Assembly: GCA_024734495.1 (NCBI GenBank)
Contig: JALMQS010000912.1
Span: forward strand, 1 to 64,000
DNA length: 64,000 nucleotides
Source: Forficula auricularia
Lineage: Eukaryota > Arthropoda > Insecta > Dermaptera > Forficulidae
Reading direction: 5' to 3'
In this document: one piece after another, positions 1 through 10,819 of the stretch
Layout of the letters: every line of letters begins with the position of its first letter
How positions within the stretch are numbered: position 1 is the stretch's first letter
Program-made: the position numbers and the translations under genes
The notes under the pieces: generated by a model
Database searches by the model: none
The model's input: only the letters and a program-made list of their open reading frames with translations
What the model was told of the DNA's origin: nothing

Positions 1-98
1 AAAAAAAGCAATTATATTTTTTTGACGGGAGATGGGGGGTCGCGACATGAACAAATTTCTCAAATTTGGGTCCCAGCTTAAAAGGTTAAGAACCACTG
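1..98. mobile_element. hAT element terminus, cut by window start
   Basis: These bases match the end of the complete hAT copies at 2469-4142 (inverted) and 14745-16448. The copy ends in the hAT terminal inverted repeat AAGAACCACTG at 98 and is followed by the target duplication CCCTAAGG (99-106). Its left part lies outside the window. Confidence 0.75.
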
Positions 99-252
99 CC
101 CTAAGGGGCCTAGTTTCATCATAATTTGTATATGTGTAAATATAATACAAGTATAAATATATTGTAAATATGTTGTAATTTATTGTGTATTGCTTAGTTA
201 TATATAATTTAATGTAAAATTGAACTAAATAAAGGCTATAATAATAATAATA
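99..252 (+). mobile_element. RTE-like LINE 3' tail
   Basis: The stretch begins GGGGCCTAGTTTCATCATAA and ends in AAATAAAGGCTATAATAATAATAAT. The 3' end of the full-length LINE at 41697-45765 has the same order: GGGCCTAGTTTCATATAATT, then AAATAAAAGGCTTATTATTATT. It is the 3' UTR and trinucleotide tail of that family. The same tail recurs inverted at about 2335-2460 and directly at 16457-16612. Confidence 0.7.
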
Positions 253-278
253 ATTGACGTTATAATCAAGTCGCCAAA

Positions 279-416
279 ATGATTCATCAACAGTTGGCAA
301 TTAAATACGGTATGTTAGGAAACGATACACCACCGTACAATGTATCCATCGGTAAATTGTATAAAGAAATTGCAAAGAAGGACGGATTGGAGAATAAGGG
401 TAGAAATAGTATTTAA
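279..416 (+). pseudogene. LINE coding fragment (possibly RLE type)
   Basis: A 45-codon frame beginning MIHQQLAIKYGMLGNDTPPY directly follows the LINE tail. The wording resembles the stretch before the restriction-like endonuclease in R2/R4-type LINEs, where 'PYYKYDP...VLE' follows; such a segment is present at 22399. The link is by resemblance only. A second copy lies at about 16632-16770. Confidence 0.3.
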
Positions 417-540
417 TTCATTTTTAGTTTTATATAAAATTTGATTTAAATATAATTTATTAAAAAATAACTTAAAAATAATTTCTTTTGTTCAATAGAT
501 TAGCCTAAATATAGATTATTAGCAAAATTTAATAGTATAA

Positions 541-918
541 AAATTTTTAAGAAAAAATAAAAACCGACTTCAAAAAATTAAATGCAACAAATAAAATACA
601 CTAAAAGGTATAAAATAATTATTATCTTATTTAGTTACAACTAAACGACGAAATATTAACACGAAATTACTTTTTGAAGTCGGTGCCAAACATATACCTT
701 TTATGAATCGCACTCGACGGATCTTACTTAGTAGGTTTGGAGGATATGCTCGCTTTTAGTTATAGTTTGTTTGGTACCGAATTCAAAAAGTAATTTCGTG
801 TTAATATTTCGTCGTTTAGTTGTAACTAAATAAGATAATAATTATTTTATACCTTTTAGTGTATTTTATTTGTTGGATTTAATTTTTTGAAGTCGGTTTT
901 TATTTTTTTCTTAAAAAT
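541..918. mobile_element. MITE with about 150 bp terminal inverted repeats
   Basis: 541-690 and 757-918 are inverted copies: ACCGACTTCAAAAAATTAAA reads in at one side and TTTTTTGAAGTCGGTTTTTA out at the other, and the intervening arms also pair. The loop is about 65 bases. A further GAAGTCGGTT at 1255-1266 may mark the outer end of a longer element. Copy two lies at about 16895-17270. The open frames inside are not genes. Confidence 0.7.
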
Positions 919-1266
919 TTTTATTTTTCTCTTTTTAGTGATGTTATTAATAGTGATCATATCATCAGAACTTGACCAAATTAATATGACACCATCCCTA
1001 AGACACCCCCTTTCGGATAAAAAAAGAACCATCGAAATCGGTTCATAAACAAAGAGGTTAGATCTAAACAAACCTAATAAAAAAGGTCTAATACCTATGA
1101 AAAAAAATCGAAAAAAAAATGGGACCAATCGGAAGCTAGACTGGACCCAATGCAAAAAAAATTTTCATAATCGGTTGACAATTGGCGGAGATATGAGGTA
1201 ACATAGGCACAAAAAAAAAAAAAAATCAGTCGAATAGAGAACCTCCTCCTTTTTTGAAGTCGGTTA

Positions 1267-2160
1267 AAAAGATAGATTGAAATTTGAATTTACGTAGAAA
1301 TTGAGTACAATGCATTGCTATGGGTGAGCCTTTTAAGAATTGTTTAATTATATCTCTTTTTTAGTGAAAAATAAATAATAGTATAAAATTTTACTTAAAG
1401 AAATCATTGCTTGAGAATAAGAGAGAACGAAGGAGAAGAGAAGGAAATGGAGAAAGAGGACCACAAGAGAGAATACAAGAAGAAGCAAGAGAGGAGAGGC
1501 AGGTGATTCGAAGCCAGAGAGTCTTTCGACACTCACTTCTTTATAGACATTCATAGAGGACACTTCTATACCGACATTCATTGAACACACCTCTCCACGC
1601 ATTCATTGAAGACACAACTCACTACGCATTCATAGAGGCAGGGCCGCGCCGACCCTCCACAGCGCCTGTGTGCGAAACCTATGAAGCGCCTCTTTTTTCA
1701 CGAATCTTAATGTTTCAACTTATTTTTATTTCTTATTTGTTAATTTTGACCGAAATAAATTTTCGTAAAGTAAAATATTTACTTATTTTAGTTGTATTTT
1801 TATCACGTTCTTCTTCTTGTTTTCTTTTCCTTATTAAATTCTGGTAACCAGATAATTTCTTTTTTTTATCTTGATCACTCATCGTGGAAACAAGTTAAAA
1901 CAATCAGTAACACACAAACTATTTATTGTTTTTAGTGCTAGAACTTCTTCTTATTTCAATCAATTGTTTTGGCTCTCTCGTTCCTTAAAGTCGGGCTGTC
2001 GGGGAATCCCCGTGTACGGAAGCCTGGTTGGCTCACCGTCATTAAATAAAAAAGTGGCGCTCCTTTCGCCCAAGTTAACTAGTGCACCAGTGCACAAGTT
2101 CACTAGTGGACCTGTGGCTGCGACGCGGCATTAATGAAAACGCACCTTTTTGAATGTGTC
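1267..2160. repeat. Non-coding block with purine tract and minisatellite
   Basis: 1401-1500 is almost all A and G. 1549-1640 holds about 3.5 units of a 27-base repeat built on GCATTCATTGAAGACAC or GACATTCATAGAGGACAC, followed by CAGGGCCGCGCC, which resembles a hAT terminus. No protein signal is seen; the 84-88 codon frames are low-complexity translations. The same block recurs at about 17600-18490. Confidence 0.5.
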
Positions 2161-2179
2161 GTGATTTTGTCATGCGCAG

Positions 2180-2330
2180 AATTGAAAATAATTAGGGCTA
2201 TACAATTTAACCGGCTAAGCCGGCTAAAAAGCTAACGAAACTAATTAATTAGCTAACCGTTCGGATAAGCCGGTTAACTGAAATTAGCTAAGCTAATCGG
2301 CTAATGGCTAAATTAGCTAAATAGTCTATT
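2180..2330. repeat. Short-motif (GGCTAA/AGCTAA) repeat
   Basis: The segment is made of shuffled direct and inverted GGCTAA, AGCTAA and CCGGCTAAGCCGG units. The copy at about 18532-18670 is nearly identical. It is the last part of the direct block before the palindrome arm begins. Confidence 0.5.
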
Positions 2331-2334
2331 TAAG

Positions 2335-2460
2335 ATTTAGTTCTAATTTTACATTAAATTATATATAACTAAGCAATACACAATAAATTACAACATATTT
2401 ACAATATATTTATACTTGTATTATATTTATGACATATACAAATTATGATGAAACTAGGCC
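2335..2460 (-). mobile_element. RTE-like LINE 3' tail, inverted
   Basis: Reverse complement of the 99-252 tail, without the trinucleotide run at its outer end. It is separated by the hAT insertion from its coding end at 4151-4285. Confidence 0.65.
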
Positions 2461-2468
2461 CCTTAGGG

Positions 2469-4142
2469 CAGTGGTTCTTAACCTTTTTTAGCTGGGACCC
2501 AAATTTGAGAAATTTGTTCATGTCAGCATTCCTCCATCTCCCGTCAAAAAAAATATAATTGCTTTTTTTAGACGATACTTGAGAAATTTTCTTTAATTTT
2601 CAATGATACCTTTTTTAACTCACATATAATAATATAATTTTGTAACTATTAAGGTAATTGTTTCGCGGCAATACTAGCAAAAAGTAGAGTATATAAAACA
2701 GAGAGAATAAGGATTCATACTTCATAAGCCCAAAACTTTTTGCTGTTTATGTACCGATTCTAGCCAATCCGGTGCCTGCTTGACAAATCTGGCACCACAA
2801 GAGATTGAATATTTTTATATTATAATGAGAGATAAAATACATTTTAAATTTCTATAAAAATTGTTTTATTATTTTTTAACAATTGTAATCAACGCCTACG
2901 TTACACCTTATAAAAATTATAATTTTGAAAAATTCTAGCGCATGCTCGCTTTATACATCTTTTTCGCTAGTTAAATAAGCAAATGCGCCGTTGCCCAATT
3001 GTTTTTAGTGTAAATTTTTAATTTATCGAATATGAAGCATGGAGAAAGTATTGGAATCGCTCGTGCGACTTCAAAGTGTCCTAAGGTAAATTACGAAACC
3101 ATGACTCAATTAAGGTCACAACGAAGTATTCAATGAGATTGAATTTTAGCACGACGGTTTTGCCAAAATTACCTGGAATCTCGTCGAGAGGCCAAAAGTG
3201 CCATTTTTTGGAAGTGCGTGGGGATGGATGGATGGATGGATGGATGTGTGTGTGTGTGTTATCGTTTTTTTCGTCCACGCATTTTTCCACCTTTGCGCTG
3301 ATTGAAATGAAATTGAAACCTACCATTCTTTTAACAAAATGATTAGTTTTTGGTACATATCGGTCCACAAACATTAGTACTTTATTTCAGTACTCTTTTG
3401 TTTTTTCTAAATATCTGAAAATGACTTAACCAATTTTTATGAAATTTAATATCCTAATTAAGTACCTTGGGGACCACAAAAGGTTAAATAAAGTTTTAAG
3501 TAAAATTATATTTTAAAGTACTTTACTCTAGAACATATTTCAAATGAATTTGGATAAAGTTTAGCAACGGTTGCAGTTTATTTTATACATTTTTCATTAT
3601 TTATTAATTATTATCTCAGAAACTGTGTTGTAACTATGAATCAAAATTGTCTTAAAATATGTATTGGTTATTGTTTAATTTTGGTTTAGCTTTTATAAAA
3701 ATAGTAAGAAGGGTTTTTTAATTATAATTAAATATGTATGCAAATTTTCCGATATCCTATAGTGCAATGTATAAGAGTCTGAAAAACTAATTTTGAAATT
3801 AATATTCCGGTACTATATTGTTCATAAATTTCATTTTGCCAAATTGGATGCAGAAGTATTTAAATAATAATCTGTCTAAATTTCATAAAAAATACTAAGA
3901 AAACATATTTGGCAGAACAACTACCTTAAGATAACCAAAGGTACTTTTCGATCTAGAAATTTAATGAAAAAGAGCAAGTTTTTCATATTTTCTTTTTTAT
4001 AGTATTGAATAAATCAAAATATATGTTTCAACTTACCATATAATAATAAGTAAAATATTTGATTAACAACTCTGCGCTTTAATCTAAAGAATATGTTTTG
4101 CGACCCAATTTTGGGTCGCGACCCATAGGTTAAGAACCACCG
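2469..4142. mobile_element. Non-autonomous hAT element (1674 bp)
   Basis: It begins CAGTGGTTCTTAACC and ends GGTTAAGAACCACCG, next to GGGTCGCGACCC. This is the classical hAT terminal pattern. It is flanked by the 8-base duplication CCTTAGGG (2461-2468 and 4143-4150) and splits a LINE 3' end. A (GGAT)n microsatellite is at about 3226-3246. No transposase frame is visible, so movement would need an enzyme supplied elsewhere. Confidence 0.88.
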
Positions 4143-4150
4143 CCTTAGGG

Positions 4151-4285
4151 CATAGGCCTCTCCCAATATGTTCCATACTTTTCCTCATCCATTTCTTCCG
4201 ACTGTCCTGTCCAGTTCATTTGACCATCTATTCGCCGGTCTTCCTCGGTCCCTGGTTTTATTCAACGGGCAACGTGATTCCAAAT
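4151..4285 (-). pseudogene. RTE-like LINE C-terminal coding fragment
   Basis: On the minus strand it codes RDRGRPANRWSNELDRTVGR and, after frame changes, LGEAYALR. This matches the C-terminus of the complete LINE ORF2 (RGRQNARWSDDI...GRDW...LGEAYARK) and continues into the tail at 2460 once the hAT is removed. Confidence 0.7.
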
Positions 4286-4454
4286 TATCTGAAAATACAA
4301 AATTTAATAAAACAAAAGGAATAAAACAAAGAGAAATACTCCAAAAGACAAAATTGAGCATTGTTATATATTGTTAAATAATTTCTACTTATTCAAAAAT
4401 TAAGAATCATATATTATATAAATAACTTTAATATCATCTAAAAAAAAATATTAG

Positions 4455-4630
4455 GGGGCCAGATAGGCTAGGCGGCAGCATGACATGAGCCAATCAGGGA
4501 CCCGGGTTCGAATCCGACCCGAGGCATCCAGCTAAAATCTGACCCCGAGGGTAGAGACAAATTTAAAAAAAAATATAACTATTATCGTAATTAGGCTTAT
4601 GGCTGGAAAGCGCCGAAAAGCTAAAAAAAA
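4455..4630 (+). mobile_element. tRNA-derived SINE
   Basis: The element has a polymerase III B box, GGGTTCGAATCCGAC, at about 4504, and a tRNA-like start, AGATAGGCTAGGCGGCAGC. It ends in an A-rich tail after GGCTTATGGCTGGAAAGC. AAATATTAG (4446-4454 and 4631-4639) is the target duplication. Three relatives lie at 14248, 49859 and 61548. Confidence 0.8.
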
Positions 4631-4639
4631 AAATATTAG

Positions 4640-5235
4640 AGTTAGTAAAATAAGGCCAAAAATTTTATCCCCTTTAAAAAATCACACTCCATAAATACTG
4701 CCCTCGGCCAAATCAAAATAAAAAAATATTTAAATCTAAACTTAATAAAAAATAATTCTCTACTTTAAAACTAAAGATAGTAATTTTATACACATTTTGA
4801 TTTTCACTGTTTAATATATTCAATAAAATAATGGTGTTATACACTTATTAATAATAGCCAGTATTTATAGAGTGTGATATTGTGAGGTGGATAAAATTTT
4901 TGGCCTTATTTTATTAACTCTAATATTTTTAAAATAACGTAAGGAACCCCGACCGCACACGTTTGATTTTTTTTAATTAATAACAATCTAAGGTTATTTT
5001 TAAGAAAAACATTTAAGGGTTGGCATTTCGAAGACTTACATCATACTGAGAAAATCTACCGCACGGCCCCTGCCATTATAATTAAAATTAATAATTAATT
5101 AGCAAATAACTATATAGCTTATACTACCAATCTCTTAATTCATAGGAACAGTTTGAAAGAGGTTTCATCAAAATCGTGGCCTAGTTCAAGATTAATCAAC
5201 CAACAAACACCAACCTGCTTACTGTCTTAACTCAA
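4640..5235. other. AT-rich palindrome-arm DNA without a gene
   Basis: No coding or RNA signal is seen. A motif CCGCACGGCCCCTGCC near 5061 (mirrored near 13806) looks like a decayed hAT terminus, but no partner end could be assigned. Confidence 0.35.
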
Positions 5236-5401
5236 TCAAATTTTGTATACATAATCTCTGGGCTCTAGAGAGCTAGAAATGCAAAAAAACTAACCACCCA
5301 AAATGGGAGGGGGTTCAAAAAATGAAAAAATTCTTTCTCTTGGGCTAAACTCAACCAAATTTTTATAAATAACCTGTGGCTCACTGTGCTTTTGCAGCTA
5401 G
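5236..5401 (+). mobile_element. Helitron remnant with internal deletion
   Basis: It contains AAATTTTGTATACATAATCT and GAGCTAGAAATGCAAAA, shared with the Helitrons at 38354 and 52354, then jumps directly to GCAGCTAG, the Helitron 3' terminus. The GC-rich part and the terminal hairpin present at 13178-13490 are missing. Confidence 0.6.
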
Positions 5402-5960
5402 TTGATACAGCAAGATAAGAACATTCTCGGAAAATAAAATTTTGTCATTGGTGTCAATTAATTTTCATTTTATTTTAATTAAAAATAACTTTTACTATCT
5501 TTTACTTTCAATTGTTCGAACTCGTCTTTTATTTTTTTATTAATACTTTATAACTCATTTCCATAACCATTTCTACTTTGATTCCGACCTGAGCATTATC
5601 TCATCCTGCTTGTACCTACCGCCACCTGCGCCTATATCTCACGGTAAAATTTTTAGGGTCACTTTTCCCCCCTGCTGAGTAATGGATTGGTTAGTGAGAT
5701 ACACACATAGATTAAAACTTTTTTAACAAATATACTTTTCTTGCTTTTAGATTCGTTTTTCTGCCGCTTTTTATTTAATGGACATTTTATTATTATTGTT
5801 ATTATCTTAAATTCATTTAATCCATTAGCCAGTTGAAGAATCACCATATTTCTGATAGTCAGAGAGTATTCGCTTGAAGCAAATAAACATTCACAAATAT
5901 ATATACAAATATATTATGTTTAAATATTAATTATTTGTTTAATATATATGCGTATACTAA
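5402..5960. other. Palindrome-arm DNA, no gene seen
   Basis: AT-rich sequence mirrored at about 12560-13175. The 62-codon frame at 5659-5847 is not conserved in the mirror copy, so it is not called. Confidence 0.4.
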
Positions 5961-5962
5961 GC

Positions 5963-6170
5963 AAGGATCCAGGAATTTTATGGGGGTAGGATGTAAGATC
6001 TGCTTTTTACTGCAAGATCGAGCCACTAGCGGGGGGGGGGCGACCCACACACACACACACACAGGGAACTTTGCTTTCAATTTTAAAATTTTTTGAAAAA
6101 ATAAATGTTTTTTTACAAATTTTTTTTTGCCAGGCACGTAAACAAATTTTCCGCCCCCTGGATCTGCTCT
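5963..6170. mobile_element. Decayed hAT-like MITE
   Basis: Mirror copy of the better preserved MITE at 12278-12556. The ends GCAAGGATCCAGG and CCTGGATCTGCTCTTTTG are worn relatives of CAAGGGCGGATCCAGG. A run of G and a (CA)n run lie inside. Confidence 0.55.
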
Positions 6171-7399
6171 TTTGTATAGAGCTTGGGTATTCTTGTTTCT
6201 CTTATAATCCAACTCTGCATATTTTCGGTAAAACTTTTCAATTTCTGTTATGTTTCTTTTAATATATATATATATATATTTTTTCAAACTAGCAAGCAAT
6301 ATCATGACAAGATTTTTTTTTAATTTGTGTTATAAATGTTTTTCACTTGTTAAAATTTTTGTATCTGAATTTTATATTAAAATAATAAAAATAATTATAT
6401 TTATTTATATTTTTATTTCATATCTCCCTTTCCTAATTTTATTTTAAGAAATAAGTTTGTTTTTTAATTTTAAAATTACCAAAAAATAACCCATTCTTGA
6501 TTGCTATTTTTAATAATAATAATACTACTAATAAATGATTGCCATGGATTCCCAATAATAATGCTAATTATATTTCAATTCTGTCGGCTGCCTGCTGCCA
6601 GCTTGTGACGTCACTCATGTTTGAATTGAGCTGCACCTTCATCGTCTAGTTAAAACGAGAAATATAGCTAATATATAGTTTTTTAATATATTATAAAAAA
6701 AGAATATTTTTATTCATTATGCAATCTTTTATTTATCTCTGAAGAAATTCTTCCATTATAGTTGAAACTTGGAACTCCAATGTCCAATTTACAGGTTGTT
6801 TGTGGATGTATCATAAATATTAGGTTTTGTTTATATATTTAATAATAATTAATTGTCATTTTATATTGAATATTGTTAATATTTTATTATTGTTTTAAAT
6901 TAAAGTTCATTTCGAATTGATCAGTATCTTTATGCAGATTATGTTCTGAACAGGTTACAAAAATTTATTTTTTATCTAATTTCCGTTAAATAATTAAATA
7001 AACTCATAGAGAAACAAAGAGGTTGTCTCATTTGACTAAATAAATACACACTAAATGTAAATAAAGAAGTGCCATTTATTTGTTTGAGACTATAGTTTCA
7101 AACATATAATTAATTTACTGCGAATTTTATCTTTGAAACAAATCTTATAACCAAAAAACGGTATTATATGAAAAAAAGTTTCAAATAAAAGTTTGTTTAT
7201 ATCTAGGGGAAACTACGACGTATTAAGGATGATTGTTGTGTTTTAATGAAACCCCATATTTTCCGCCACCACTCTACGCAGAACTATTTTTTTATATTTA
7301 TTATCAAATGTACATGAATCATTGCATTCAAAATCTTAATAATTATTTTTAACAATTATTTAACTTAATTATCAAATAATAATGATAGATAATTAATCA
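6171..7399. other. AT-rich palindrome-arm DNA, no gene seen
   Basis: Only (TA)n and poly-A/T runs and short AT-rich frames are seen. The segment is mirrored at about 10820-12275, which shows it belongs to the duplicated unit. Confidence 0.4.
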
Positions 7400-7664
7400 A
7401 TTGAGCGAGACAATAAAGAGTGCGTCTTCTCTGCTGGAATTATAAATCTTATTTATTTATAACGACTATATTTCGAGGCTTCGTTCTCTCTTCGCTCCAT
7501 TACAATTGAAGTTTCACAGGAATCTTCATAAATTAATTCGTGTGAATACATTGTAATAGACTGATGAAGAGGCAAAGCCCTCGAAACTATATAGTCTCGT
7601 TATAAATAAACAAAATTTCTATAAATTCCAGCAGAAGACACACCTTTTTATTGTCTCCTTCAAT
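7400..7664. mobile_element. Foldback MITE carrying a ribozyme-like motif
   Basis: The ends are inverted copies: ATTGAGCGAGACAATAAA at the left against TTTATTGTCTCCTTCAAT at the right, then GTCTTCTCTGCTGG against CCAGCAGAAGAC. The right arm holds a complete hammerhead-like core. The left arm holds a degenerate inverted version near 7470. A second copy is at 10617-10817. Confidence 0.65.
7551..7605 (+). ncRNA. Hammerhead ribozyme-like motif
   Basis: The core reads CTGATGA (7561-7567), then one extra A, then a stem II (GAGGC AAA GCCCTC, one bulged C), then GAAA (7583-7586). A short self-complementary stem III, ACTATATAGT, follows, with C7596 completing a GTC cleavage triplet. Flanks TTGTAATAGA and TCGTTATAA can form stem I with a small internal loop. 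Short stem III hammerheads are known from Penelope-like elements and other retroelements. The unpaired base before stem II departs from the usual fold, so activity is uncertain. Confidence 0.5.
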
Positions 7665-7859
7665 ATATAAAATTCGTCTTCTTCGAAAAACTTTCTAAAT
7701 AATAATTGTTAAATTGAAAAGTCAACAATGAAAATAGTGTTTATAATAAAAACTTCAAGTATACTAAGATTTAAGAGATTATTTTCTACTTAAAATTCTG
7801 AGCTTGCATCCAGTAGATATATTATTAAAATAAAAAACGAGCTTTTGTTGAAGACATAA

Positions 7860-8000
7860 AATGGTCTTAATTTATGGTGAATGTGAAAGCAAGGCTATAA
7901 ATGCCATTAAAATGAATGTCGAGCGCCGAATGTCCACGTTTCATTTTTATTGTTGAAAATGGATATATATATACTAACTGGAATGTCTCAGAACAGTGTC
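7860..8000 (+). pseudogene. Relic of a possible DUF4817-type coding segment
   Basis: Mirror of the open frame at 10032-10313, here with stops and indels. AATGCCATTAAAATGAATG and GGAATGTCTCAGAACAGTG align with it. See that entry for the family guess. Confidence 0.3.
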
Positions 8001-8219
8001 GGCTCATTTAAGTATTTAATAATTAATTATTTAATATTTGATATTCAAGTTAAATAATTATAATATATTTTCTGAGATTGATTTAATATTTTTGTTTATT
8101 TTTCTGATGTCGTATAAAAATAGTTCTTATGAAGCTGTTCAGTTTCGTAGATTGTTTGACAACAAAATTCCATTTAAAAACAAACTTTAGCATTGAAATA
8201 CCCTTGAAAGCTTGCTCCT

Positions 8220-8520
8220 ACGCCGAAACAATAGGGTAGTTTAGCTGATATAAATAAACTTTTATTTTTTGAAACTTTTTCCATAATGCACTGTTTTTGA
8301 GCTATAAGAGGTCTCAAGATAAAAAACTCAATTCATTTTTGTTCTATATGACCATTTTCGATTTGATTTGAGAAAATTTTTATATTTAGGCGTCTTTTTT
8401 TACCGAAAAAATTGATTATTCCGACGGGACACTTTCAAAATTGCCTCACAAAATTATCATTAAAAAATTACTATTACCAAAGATTTTTTTAATTATAATC
8501 AACTAAAAATTGAAATATTA
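8220..8520. other. Palindrome-arm DNA, no gene seen
   Basis: AT-rich sequence mirrored at about 9535-9850 with many small indels. No motif was recognised. Confidence 0.35.
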
Positions 8521-8526
8521 TCTTTT

Positions 8527-8572
8527 TCAGAAGCCTCACTACGTGTCGTGATTGTAGTGAGCATTTCTGAAC
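8527..8572 (+). pseudogene. Relic zinc-finger exon (deleted)
   Basis: CTTTTTCAG followed by a shortened copy of the first recognised exon of the zinc-finger genes (GTGATTGTAG...GAGCATTTC). About 25 bases are missing compared with the mirror copy at 9463-9533. It cannot encode a finger. Confidence 0.5.
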
Positions 8573-8970
8573 ACGGTTTTATTTTTTCTAAAAATTATTT
8601 TGTTTTCACTGCTCCAACTTACCGTGGCTCAATAAAAGAGAATAATTTTCCAAATTCGTTTACGATTGCTGACTTCTGCAATAACACATACCGCCATTTT
8701 TAAAAGCAGCAGCCGAAACTTGTTATTCCGGTTGCTTGGCTGACACGTGCAAAATTTTTCTGAAAAGTCTATTATTAGGTGAAAAATCAGCCTGACTGAA
8801 CTAGTTTCAAATTACAAGTAGGTCGAACAACAGTGTTGTACTTGTGAATTGCTCTAATAATAGATCGAAGACTTCAAAATATAAATGTCTCAAGAGAAGG
8901 TGCAATATTTTAATTTTACATAAAAATTGATTAGTAGGTTCGATAATTGAGCGGAATAGTTATGAATCAT

Positions 8971-8998
8971 TTTTAGGGTTCCGTTTAAAAAGTAAAAC
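8971..8998. repeat. Centre of the giant palindrome
   Basis: This 28-base unpaired spacer lies between GGAATAGTTATGAATCAT (8953-8970) and its reverse complement (8999-9016). It includes AGGGTTCCGT and marks the symmetry axis. Confidence 0.85.
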
Positions 8999-9462
8999 AT
9001 GATTCATAACTATTCCGCTAAGTAGTCGAACCCTACTATTATCAATTTTTTATGTAAATTAAAATATTGCACCTTTCTTTCTTGAGACATTTATATTTTG
9101 AAGTCTTCGATCTTTTATTGTTATAAATCAAGGCTGGTTCACAAGAGACATTTTTTCTTACTTGTCTTTACTTGTTCGACCTACTTGTAATTTGAAACTA
9201 GTTCAGTCAGGCTGGATTTTTTCGCCTAATGGCTTCACATGGAGCTTTTTCAGAAAATTTCGCACGTGTCAGCCAAAACAGCCGGACTGCATCTTTCAGT
9301 TTCAGCTCAGATGCAAAACAAAAATGGCTGACAATAATATTATTGCAGAAATTATCAATCGTAAACGAATTTGGAAGAGATATTCTCTTTATTAATTACA
9401 GTAAAGAGTTGAACAGTGAGAAACAAAATAATTTTTAAGAAAAAATAAAACCGTGTTCAGAA

Positions 9463-9533
9463 ATGCTTCACTAATGAACATAGTTCTACAATCACAGCAC
9501 ATGAAATGAGGCCCTGAAAAAGATAATATTTCA
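9463..9533 (-). pseudogene. Relic zinc-finger exon
   Basis: On the minus strand CTTTTTCAGGGCCTCATTTC opens a copy of the exon found at 26216-26359, 41316-41459 and 58530-58673, including the acceptor and the TGTGCTGTGATTGTAGAAC that encodes the first cysteines. Homology breaks off after GTGAAGCATTTC, so only about half the exon remains. It shows that this arm derives from the zinc-finger array. Confidence 0.65.
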
Positions 9534-10031
9534 ATTTTTAGTTAGGATATAATTAAAAAAAATCTTTGGTAATAGTAATTTTTTAATGATGAATTTTTGT
9601 GAATATTTTTGAAAGAAATCAAAGGTGTCCCATCGAAAGATAATCCAATTTTTCGAGTAAAAAAGACACTAGAGTATTAAAAAATTTTTTTTTCTCAAAA
9701 ATCAAATCGAAGATGGTCACCGACAAAATGAATTGACATGGAATGACCTATATACCGGGTGAGTTTTTTATCTTGAGACAGTCTTATAACTCAAAAACAG
9801 TGCATTATATGGAAAAAGTTTCAAATAAAGTTTATTTATATCGAGGGGGAAACTAAACTACCCTATTGCTTGTCGACGTAGAACAAGCTTTCAAGGGTAT
9901 TTCAATGCTAAGTTCTGTTTTTTAAATGGAACCTATATTTTTTGTTACGTCTACTTAATCTACAAAAAAAAACTGAACAACTTTCATAAGAACTATTTTT
10001 TTATACGACATCAAATAAACAAAATATTAAA

Positions 10032-10313
10032 TCAATTATATCTCAGAAAAAATATATTATAATTATTTAACTTAATTATCAAATACAAAGATAAATAATT
10101 AATTATTAAATACTTAAATAATTTAATAATTTTTCGACACTGTTCTGAGACATTCCAGAGTGTATCGCAAGTCTTCTGGATGAATTCCAGTTCCATTTTC
10201 CTTATTTTTTTTAACAGATTTACATCACGATAAAATGAAACGTGAGAGGGTGTATTCCTATCATGAAAACGCTCGACATTCATTTCAATGGCATCCCCAT
10301 AACACTTTTTCAT
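10032..10313 (-). pseudogene. Possible DUF4817-type domain relic
   Basis: The 93-codon frame begins MKKCYGDAIEMNVERFHDRN and continues TPSHVSFYRDVNLLKK. The spacing of YG-A, the N, the R-F/D-R and the TPSH-F-R resembles the DUF4817 helix-turn-helix domain of arthropod repeats ('YGEA-GN-R-A-RLY-ERFPNR-PS...TF'). Decayed relatives are at 7860-8000, 47470-47575 and 48776-48890. No start, full domain or neighbouring exons are seen, so this is a fragment. The family call is by eye. Confidence 0.35.
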
Positions 10314-10616
10314 TCACCATAAATTAAGACCATTTCAATTATGTCTTCAACAAAAAATACTGATTTTTATTATGGAAATACAATAATATAACTATCTACT
10401 GGATTGACGAGAGAAATAAACTTTTTAAACTCAAGAATTTTATAGAAAATAATCTCTTTAAATCTTAGTATAACGAAGTTTTAATCTCATTATAAACACT
10501 TATTTTCAAGTTATGACTTTTCAATTTAACAATTATTTATTTTAAATTGAAAGTTTTTGCCGAGAGTAGCAGAATTTTTATATACAGTTACATTTCAATA
10601 AAAGGAGTAGGTTCTT

Positions 10617-10817
10617 CAAGCGAATTATAATTTTATTTATTTATAACGAGATTGACATCAGTCTATTACAATGTATTCACACGAATTAATTTATGAATTT
10701 CGTGAATACATTGTAATAGATTGATGAAGAGGCAAAGCCCTCGAAACTATATAGTCTCGTTATAAATAAATAAAATTTATAATTCCAGCAGAAGACACAC
10801 TTTATTGTCTCCTTCAA
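10617..10817. mobile_element. Foldback MITE, second copy, motif mutated
   Basis: Same element as 7400-7664 with the left end eroded. The hammerhead-like core at 10721-10756 reads TTGATGA instead of CTGATGA, losing the first conserved C; the rest (GAAA, GTC) is intact. Confidence 0.6.
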
Positions 10818-10819
10818 TT

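Larger units (their letters stand above)
2331..8970. repeat. Left arm of a giant imperfect palindrome
   Basis: The arm reads as the reverse complement of 8999-16584 over its whole length, with scattered substitutions and indels. Checkpoints: LINE tail 2340/16570, hAT 2469-4142/14745-16448, SINE 4455/14420, GGAACCCCGACCGCACACG 4945/13925, MITE 5963/12556, foldback 7400/10817, and GGAATAGTTATGAATCAT 8953 against 9016. It lacks about 290 bp of GC-rich Helitron sequence found in the right arm. Confidence 0.9.

Noticed and set aside
1348..1602. 84-codon minus-strand frame, repeated at 17688-17942
   Set aside because: It is the translation of a purine tract and a minisatellite. Its repetition comes from the duplicated block, not from coding constraint.
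9162..9438. Two overlapping frames of 77 and 69 codons in the right arm
   Set aside because: The mirror copy in the left arm does not keep either frame open.
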